Positions 14,330-19,005 of a stretch of 19,005 nucleotides of DNA are shown one piece after another. Origin of the DNA: Endomicrobiia bacterium (GTDB taxonomy: Bacteria; Elusimicrobiota; Endomicrobiia; Endomicrobiales; Endomicrobiaceae); the NCBI GenBank assembly GCA_025998475.1, contig BNVZ01000007.1, positions 1 to 19,005 of the forward strand, given 5' to 3'. Numbering within the stretch: the first letter of the stretch is position 1; every line of letters starts with the position of its first letter. The translations under genes and the position numbers were made by a program. The notes beneath the pieces were generated by a model that worked only from the letters and a program-made list of their open reading frames with translations, was not told the origin of the DNA and searched no databases.

Positions 14330-15675
14330 ATGAATAGAATCAAGGTTTCTCAATATAATTTTGTGATTAATTTAAATGAAGATAGTCTGTTGCTTTATAA
14401 CAGTAGAAATAATAATTTAATAAAACTAGAAAGGGATATTTACTTTAACTACGTAATAAAGGTTAGTAAGGGTGATGTAAATTTAAAAACTGATGATGAT
14501 TTTAAAAAGTTACATGAATTAGGATTTTTTGTAAATTACAATCGAGATGAAAGAGGTGAGATCTTAATTAATTTTGAAAAAAATAAATATTGTTTCGATA
14601 GCTTAAATTTGACAATAGCAATTACAAACGAATGTAATTTGAATTGTGTCTTTTGCTATGTAAATAAAGAGAACACTTATAAATTATCACTAAAAAATTA
14701 CAAAAATATTATCAATTTTATAAAACGATATTATGATGATTATAAAATTAAAAATTTATTTATAACATGGTCTGGAGGAGAACCGTTAATTGATATTGAC
14801 AATATAATAAAATTATCACAAGAAGTTATCAAATTTTGCTCTAAAAATAACATTTGTTATGAAGCTAACGTTGTAACTAATGCTGTTTTGCTAGATAAAG
14901 AAACTGTAAAGAGTTTACAAAAAGTAAAAGTTAGTAATGTACAAATTTCTATAGAACCAACAGAAATTTTGGATTCAGTAAGTAGACCTATTAAAAATAC
15001 AAATGAATCAAATTTTAATAATACTTATGAAAATATAAAAAACATAGCTGGATTAATACCAATTGTTTTAAGAATAGCGTTATCGAAGAAAAATTTTAAT
15101 CAAATTGTTGGGTTTGCTGAAAAATTAAAAAATGATAACCTGTTTTTTAATAAAGTAAACTTTGCTTTAGGTCCGTTGCATATTCCCTACTTAAATTCAC
15201 AACTAGATTATGGTATTTTAAAGGATATTTTTGATTCTAGAGAATATTCTAAAGTGTATTTAATATTTATGAGGAGTTGTTTAATAAAAATATCATAAGT
15301 ATTCCCCCTTATCCTAATTTATATAATGAATGTGGAGCTTATAAAAACAATGTATTTGATATAGATGCAAAGGGGGATATTTTTAAGTGTTTTGAAAATG
15401 TGTTTAATAGAACTGAATCCATAGGAAATATAAGAGATAGAAGTATAAATTTAACCTATAAATATACAGATTGGATAAAAAAAGATTTTGATTTTGAAAA
15501 ATTAGAGTGTTACCACTGTAAATTGTTGCCTGTATGTAAGGGCGGGTGTAATATGGTAAGAAGGTTTAAAAAAGAAACTAATATAGGAAACTTTTTAGAA
15601 CTAGGGTGTAATGAATGGAAATACGAATATGAAAGAGGATTAAAATTATATTATAGAAGTCTCAAAGAAAAATGA
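14330..15675 (+). pseudogene. Radical SAM/SPASM peptide maturase, frameshifted
   Basis: The enzyme would cleave S-adenosylmethionine to a radical and modify the adjacent peptide. Part one (14330-15298) has an N-terminal region of about 90 residues that may bind the leader. It then has the cluster motif CNLNCVFC (Cys102, Cys106, Cys109) and the SAM-binding WSGGEP at 147-152. The frame is lost near 15253-15260. The protein continues one frame over (open from 15253 to 15675) with VFNIYEELFNKN and a complete SPASM domain: C-x13-G-x4-C, then CYHCKLLPVCKGGC (C-x2-C-x5-C-x3-C) and a last Cys in LGCNEW, seven Cys for auxiliary clusters. Joined, it is about 447 residues, normal for this class. A one-base deletion or -1 shift explains the break; no classical slippery site is seen. 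AGGGA (14316-14320) precedes the start. The end overlaps the exporter by ATGA. Confidence 0.8.
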
Positions 15676-17276
15676 AAAAAATTAGTACGATATTTAGTCT
15701 TTTTAGAAATTATAAGATAGAAGTTTTTCAATATTTGTGTATTGATTTTCTTCTAAAATTTGTAAATATAGTTTCCGAGTTTTTGTTTGTGATTTTTATC
15801 GATACAGTTAATATTAGCAATAATTTTATTTTGATTTTTGTGATTTTATACATTTCCGTGTTAATTTTCAGTTTAATTTCTGTTTTATTTAAAACGCTTA
15901 CTTTATATTTATTAGAAAATAAAGTTATATTTGATTTTAGAAGGATTATTTTAACAAAATTCATAAATTCTAGATATAAATGCTATAGTAATCTAAATAA
16001 AGGTTCGTATTTATCTCAAAGAATAATAAATGACACAGACCTTATAAGTAGTTTATTTATAGGGCCAATAGCAAGTAGCATAAGTTCCATATTCTTTTTA
16101 GTTTGTTTGCTGCCGGTTTTTTTACAATTTAATCTCCTAACCATTTTGTTGCCTACTTTAAGCGCTGTTTTACCGTTTTTGTTTCTATCTTTTTTTAATA
16201 AGAAAAATCGGTATTTTACATCTCAATATCAAGAAAAATTTGCTTTATATTCTTCAAAATTATCAGATACAATAGATTCTATTAGAGAAATAAAATTATT
16301 TGATATATATAAAAAAGAGACAGACAAGATTGACTCTGAAGTTAAAGATTTAGTTGAAATTAATACAAGAATGGCTTTTTGGGGATATACATCCGGACAA
16401 TTTAGCGTAGCGTTGCAACATATTGTTATTGGAATTTTACTTGGATTTTTGGGATATCAACTTCAGCAGAAAATAATTACATTAGGACAAGCTGTTTTTA
16501 TTTGTAGTATATCAACACATCTTTTCTCTATTGTTGGTGATTTTTGGAGTCTTTATTTTTCTACTAAGAACTCTGATGTTCCTTGGAAAAGAATTAAAAG
16601 AATACTGCTTAGAGAATCTGAAAAGAAAGATTTTAAAGATAATAGTGTTAAAAAAATTAACAGTATAGCTTTTTTGAATGTTTCAGTAGAAAAAGATGGC
16701 AGAAGTATATTAAGAAATTTTGATTTAGAAATTATTTCAAACGATAAAATCGTTTTAATTGGAAATACTGGAGTTGGAAAAACTACAATTTTAAATTTAA
16801 TAGTACTTTTTGATAATATATCATCCGGCAAAATTCTAATAAATAACAAAGATTTATACAGCATAGACATTAAAAATTTTAGATATAAAATATCCTACTT
16901 CACTCAGGATTCATTTTTATTCAATACAACTATCAGGGAGAACGTTTTATTAAATTTGGATTGTAATAATCTGGTAAATCAAAAATATTTAGAAATTAAA
17001 AAAATATGCAAACTTGAAAATTTAAACGATAAAAAAGTTGTAGGAAATAAAGGCATATTTGTTTCGGGGGGAGAAAGACAAAGGATAGCTTTAGCAAGAT
17101 GCTTAATGAAAAATTTTGAAGTTTTATTGCTGGACGAATTTGGTAATTCTGTTCATGAAAATATGGAAATGGAAATTTATAAAAATCTGCTCAATTTTTA
17201 TAAAGATAAAATAATTGTTGCTGTTTCCCATAGAACAAATATTTCTAATTTATTTGATAAAAAAATTCAATTGTAA
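15672..17276 (+). CDS. ABC exporter half-transporter of the peptide locus
   Basis: The 534 residues combine an N-terminal membrane domain (hydrophobic segments at about 20-75, 125-178 and 245-300) with a C-terminal ATPase, so it should work as a homodimer pumping the peptide out. The ATPase has Walker A GNTGVGKT (364-371), the Q-loop YFTQDS (Gln412), the signature VSGGERQ (464-470), Walker B LLLDE (485-489, catalytic Glu present) and the switch His520 in VAVSHR. The residues after Walker B are FGNSVH instead of the usual PTSALD, so the D-loop is atypical. There is no N-terminal C39 peptidase domain, so leader removal must be done elsewhere. The start overlaps the maturase stop (ATGA). Base composition is very AT-rich, lower in G and C than priA. 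Confidence 0.9.
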   Translation: MKKISTIFSLFRNYKIEVFQYLCIDFLLKFVNIVSEFLFVIFIDTVNISNNFILIFVILYISVLIFSLISVLFKTLTLYLLENKVIFDFRRIILTKFINSRYKCYSNLNKGSYLSQRIINDTDLISSLFIGPIASSISSIFFLVCLLPVFLQFNLLTILLPTLSAVLPFLFLSFFNKKNRYFTSQYQEKFALYSSKLSDTIDSIREIKLFDIYKKETDKIDSEVKDLVEINTRMAFWGYTSGQFSVALQHIVIGILLGFLGYQLQQKIITLGQAVFICSISTHLFSIVGDFWSLYFSTKNSDVPWKRIKRILLRESEKKDFKDNSVKKINSIAFLNVSVEKDGRSILRNFDLEIISNDKIVLIGNTGVGKTTILNLIVLFDNISSGKILINNKDLYSIDIKNFRYKISYFTQDSFLFNTTIRENVLLNLDCNNLVNQKYLEIKKICKLENLNDKKVVGNKGIFVSGGERQRIALARCLMKNFEVLLLDEFGNSVHENMEMEIYKNLLNFYKDKIIVAVSHRTNISNLFDKKIQL

Positions 17277-17294
17277 ATTGTTATCGAGGTATAA

Positions 17295-17663
17295 ATGATT
17301 CAAAAAAGAATATTTTTCATAAACAATTTTATTATAATATTGGCTATAGTTTTTATGTTTATTTTTTTTATTCCGATGTTTACAATTAATTTTCCTTTGG
17401 ATTATAAAATCATTAAAAATAACTTAATAGTAGACGCGGGAAATATAAATATGAAAAAAGATTTATTTGTAAAACTTGAAAACAATACCGTAATTATAAA
17501 CCATAATACTGGAAGTTTTAAAATTGATAGACATGATGTTCAAGGAAACCAGATTATTTTAGATATACGGCAATTGAATGTTAGTAGAGAAAACGATTTA
17601 AAAGTATTTTATGATTTTAAAAAAAATGTTATAAGTTATATCTCAAAAAAAGTTGTACAGTAA
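17295..17663 (+). CDS. Small one-helix membrane protein ending the peptide locus
   Basis: A 122-residue protein with GAGG (17286-17289) five bases upstream, 18 bases after the exporter gene. A short positive N-terminus is followed by one hydrophobic helix (about 7-32), then a soluble part of about 85 residues. That part has alternating hydrophobic strands (LIVDAGNINM, LFVKLENNTVIIN, GSFKIDRHD, IILDIRQLNV), suggesting a small beta domain outside the membrane. I recognise no family. By position it could be an accessory of the exporter (a minimal HlyD-like piece) or an immunity protein. Both ideas are inference. Confidence 0.7.
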   Translation: MIQKRIFFINNFIIILAIVFMFIFFIPMFTINFPLDYKIIKNNLIVDAGNINMKKDLFVKLENNTVIINHNTGSFKIDRHDVQGNQIILDIRQLNVSRENDLKVFYDFKKNVISYISKKVVQ

Positions 17664-17765
17664 ATAGCTGGCATTTGCCAATTTCAACAAAGCATTTTTC
17701 CTTTTTCAAGACTTCTACGCTTATTTTATCATTTCTTTTCGTTAAAATTTGGACTCATTGTATTT

Positions 17766-18296
17766 TTATAATTTTTCGACCTGCAAGAAATCAAGCTCTA
17801 CCGGGGTAGGTCTGCCAAATATTGTTACCATAACCCTAAGTTTACCTTTTTCTTGATTAATTTCATCAACAAGCCCAATGAAATGTTTGAACGGCCCCTC
17901 AGTAATACGCACATTCTCTTCTTTCTCAAATAATACTGCCGGTCTGGGCTTAGAAGCAACGGGGTTAGCGGCAATGTTAAGAAGACTTGCAACTTCGTTC
18001 TGTGCCATTGGAGTAGGTTTTACGCCACCAAGAAAACTCGTAACCCCAACAATATTTCTGATAAGCCAGTAGGTTGTATTATTTATTGTCATTTCCACAA
18101 AAACATAGCCAGGGTAGAACTTTCTTTTTCTAATTATTTTTTTATTTTGTTTTACTTCAACTACTTCTTCAGTAGGAACAAGTATCTGTGAAATGACGTC
18201 GTGCATGTTTAGACCAGCAACAGACATTTCCAAACTTTTCTTTACTCTATACTCGTATCCTGAATAAGTATGAAGAACGTACCATTGATTTGCCAT
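17766..18296 (-). CDS. nusG: Transcription elongation/antitermination factor NusG
   Basis: NusG binds RNA polymerase and links it to Rho or the ribosome. The 176 residues are typical. The N-terminal NGN domain (1 to about 105) starts WYVLHTYSGYEYRVKKSLE and includes KRKFYPGYVFVEM. The KOW domain near the end starts with VRITEGPFKHFIGLVDEIN and includes VMVTIFGRPTPVELDF. GGAG lies five bases before the ATG, and secE ends 12 bases upstream. In most bacteria rplK, rplA, rplJ and rplL follow; here the next gene is the convergent peptide locus, so the ribosomal-protein linkage is broken. Confidence 0.96.
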   Translation of the reverse strand: MANQWYVLHTYSGYEYRVKKSLEMSVAGLNMHDVISQILVPTEEVVEVKQNKKIIRKRKFYPGYVFVEMTINNTTYWLIRNIVGVTSFLGGVKPTPMAQNEVASLLNIAANPVASKPRPAVLFEKEENVRITEGPFKHFIGLVDEINQEKGKLRVMVTIFGRPTPVELDFLQVEKL

Positions 18297-18308
18297 TTTT
18301 ACTCCAGC

Positions 18309-18497
18309 TTATAATATAATTCTTACAATTGTACCCAAAAGCAAGTCGACAGTACTTACAAAACTAGACATGATAATAACAAAAATAATTACCATGATAG
18401 TAGCCCCTGCCACTTCTTTTTTGCCAAGCCAAGTAACCTTTGTAAGCTCGTGATATGCATCTCTAAAAAATCTGATGATGTTCTTAATTAAATTCAT
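18309..18497 (-). CDS. secE: Preprotein translocase subunit SecE
   Basis: SecE stabilises SecY in the protein-export channel. This 62-residue form is the short, single-helix type. A cytoplasmic amphipathic segment FFRDAYHELTKVTWLGKKEV (10-29) carries the conserved ELxKVxWP-like motif with Leu in place of Pro, followed by one membrane helix (about 30-60). AAAGG is six bases before the start. It lies between tRNA-Trp and nusG, the classical order. Confidence 0.95.
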   Translation of the reverse strand: MNLIKNIIRFFRDAYHELTKVTWLGKKEVAGATIMVIIFVIIMSSFVSTVDLLLGTIVRIIL

Positions 18498-18526
18498 TTT
18501 ATACCTTTGTTAATATCATTCAAAAA

Positions 18527-18597
18527 CAGGGGCAGAAGGATTTGAACCTCCAAAGCTGGTTTTGGAGACCAGCAGTTTACCGTTAGCTTATGCCCCC
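18527..18597 (-). tRNA. tRNA-Trp (anticodon CCA)
   Basis: On the minus strand acceptor GGGGGCA pairs with TGCCCCT (first pair G-U), with discriminator G as usual for Trp. Anticodon stem GCTGGT/ACCAGC encloses CTCCAAA, giving CCA. The T loop is GGTTCAAATCC-like. CCA is not encoded. It lies between rpmG and secE, its common location. Confidence 0.93.
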
Positions 18598-18617
18598 AAG
18601 CAACTTAACTTAGTAAA

Positions 18618-18770
18618 CTACTTCGTTTCTTTATGCTCGGTGCGTTTCCTGCAATTTTTACAGAACTTTCTTAATGCAAGCTTCCCTTCTTGCTTTTTGC
18701 CTTTGTCGAAGTAGTAATTTCTATTTTTGCATTCACTGCACGCCATGGTTATAATAACTCTTTCTGCCAT
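18618..18770 (-). CDS. rpmG: 50S ribosomal protein L33
   Basis: A 50-residue protein reading MAERVIITMACSECKNRNYY at its start and LRKFCKNCRKRTEHKE near its end. The two CxxC pairs (CSEC, CKNC) mark the zinc-binding form of L33. Length is normal. GGAG (18781-18784 on the plus strand as CTCC) lies ten bases before the ATG. It stands between tuf and tRNA-Trp, the standard position. Confidence 0.95.
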   Translation of the reverse strand: MAERVIITMACSECKNRNYYFDKGKKQEGKLALRKFCKNCRKRTEHKETK

Positions 18771-18845
18771 CTTGTTGATTCTCCAATTCTATTTGTATAC
18801 CACTGTTTTAAAGATAAGCCATGTTTCTTTTAAATTTTCTAAAAT

Positions 18846-18866
18846 AGCAGAGCTAGTCTCTCTGCT
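18846..18866 (-). terminator. Hairpin between tuf and rpmG
   Basis: AGCAGAG (18846-18852) pairs with CTCTGCT (18860-18866) around a seven-base loop. On the minus strand ATTTTAGAAAATTT follows, a loose T-rich tail. It would end or attenuate tuf transcripts before rpmG. Confidence 0.5.
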
Positions 18867-18882
18867 TTATTATTATGCAATA

Positions 18883-19005
18883 TTATTCAACAATTTCAGT
18901 AACAACGCCAGAACCTACTGTTCTCCCGCCTTCTCTTATTGCAAATCTCAGTTGTGTTTCCATTGCTACTGGCATTATCAATTCTATATCCATCGTTATG
19001 CTATC
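18883..19005 (-). CDS. tuf: Elongation factor Tu, C-terminal end (partial)
   Basis: The last 40 codons of EF-Tu lie at the window edge and the rest is outside. The fragment reads [20 protein letters not shown], then [20 protein letters not shown] and a stop at 18883-18885. This is the highly conserved end of domain 3. EF-Tu brings aminoacyl-tRNA to the ribosome using GTP. Confidence 0.97.
   Translation of the reverse strand, partial: DSITMDIELIMPVAMETQLRFAIREGGRTVGSGVVTEIVE

Noticed and set aside
15728..15964. Minus-strand frames within the exporter gene (also 16553-16870)
   Set aside because: The plus-strand exporter is certain from its ATPase motifs, and AT-rich DNA easily leaves open antisense frames.
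17669..17680. Short dyad TGGCATTTGCCA after the small membrane protein as a terminator
   Set aside because: The stem is only five pairs and the following DNA has no compact T-tract, too weak to call.

Overview
The window reads as a piece of an AT-rich bacterial chromosome with visible genome decay: broken genes, insertion-sequence remnants and long gene-poor stretches sit beside an intact housekeeping operon. The housekeeping genes (rdgB, tRNA-Pro, gmk, rpoZ, separate coaC and coaB, family-4 udg, priA; and on the other strand tuf, rpmG, tRNA-Trp, secE, nusG) together with the decay recall host-associated Elusimicrobia/Endomicrobium-type bacteria. That assignment is an impression from gene content and was not tested.

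Left part (1-7273, mostly accessory). It opens with the tail of a frameshifted coiled-coil gene. Next comes a gene-free stretch holding a perfect 32-bp palindrome, a nested stem-loop and a decayed IS200/IS605 element whose TnpA can still be read on the minus strand. A large minus-strand gene (5252 to 1958) encodes a modular Ser-rich, coiled-coil lipoprotein, now split over three frames; one break lies at an A8 tract. From 5300 to 6640 the DNA is a chain of five unrelated local tandem duplications. The last of these is a pair of IS5-like transposase 3' ends.

Middle part (7274-13689). A tightly packed plus-strand operon runs rdgB, tRNA-Pro(UGG), gmk, rpoZ, a Cys-rich lipoprotein, coaC, coaB, udg and priA, with several stop/start overlaps. 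The lipoprotein interrupts an otherwise housekeeping order. It carries almost the same leader and first mature residues (CDKKNA-LVNRR) as the broken Ser-rich lipoprotein, so the two belong to one leader-sharing family.

Right part (13690-17663). This looks like a small RiPP (modified peptide) locus. It has a promoter, a 71-residue precursor with a CxC-x6-C segment and a Pro-rich tail, and a strong intergenic hairpin. These are followed by a radical SAM/SPASM maturase (frameshifted in this sequence), a half-size ABC exporter without a peptidase domain, and a small one-helix membrane protein. I could not place the precursor in a known family; this is the best candidate for an undescribed system here.

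Right edge (17766-19005). The minus-strand tuf, rpmG, tRNA-Trp, secE, nusG cluster meets the RiPP locus head-on. The usual nusG-rplK linkage is absent.
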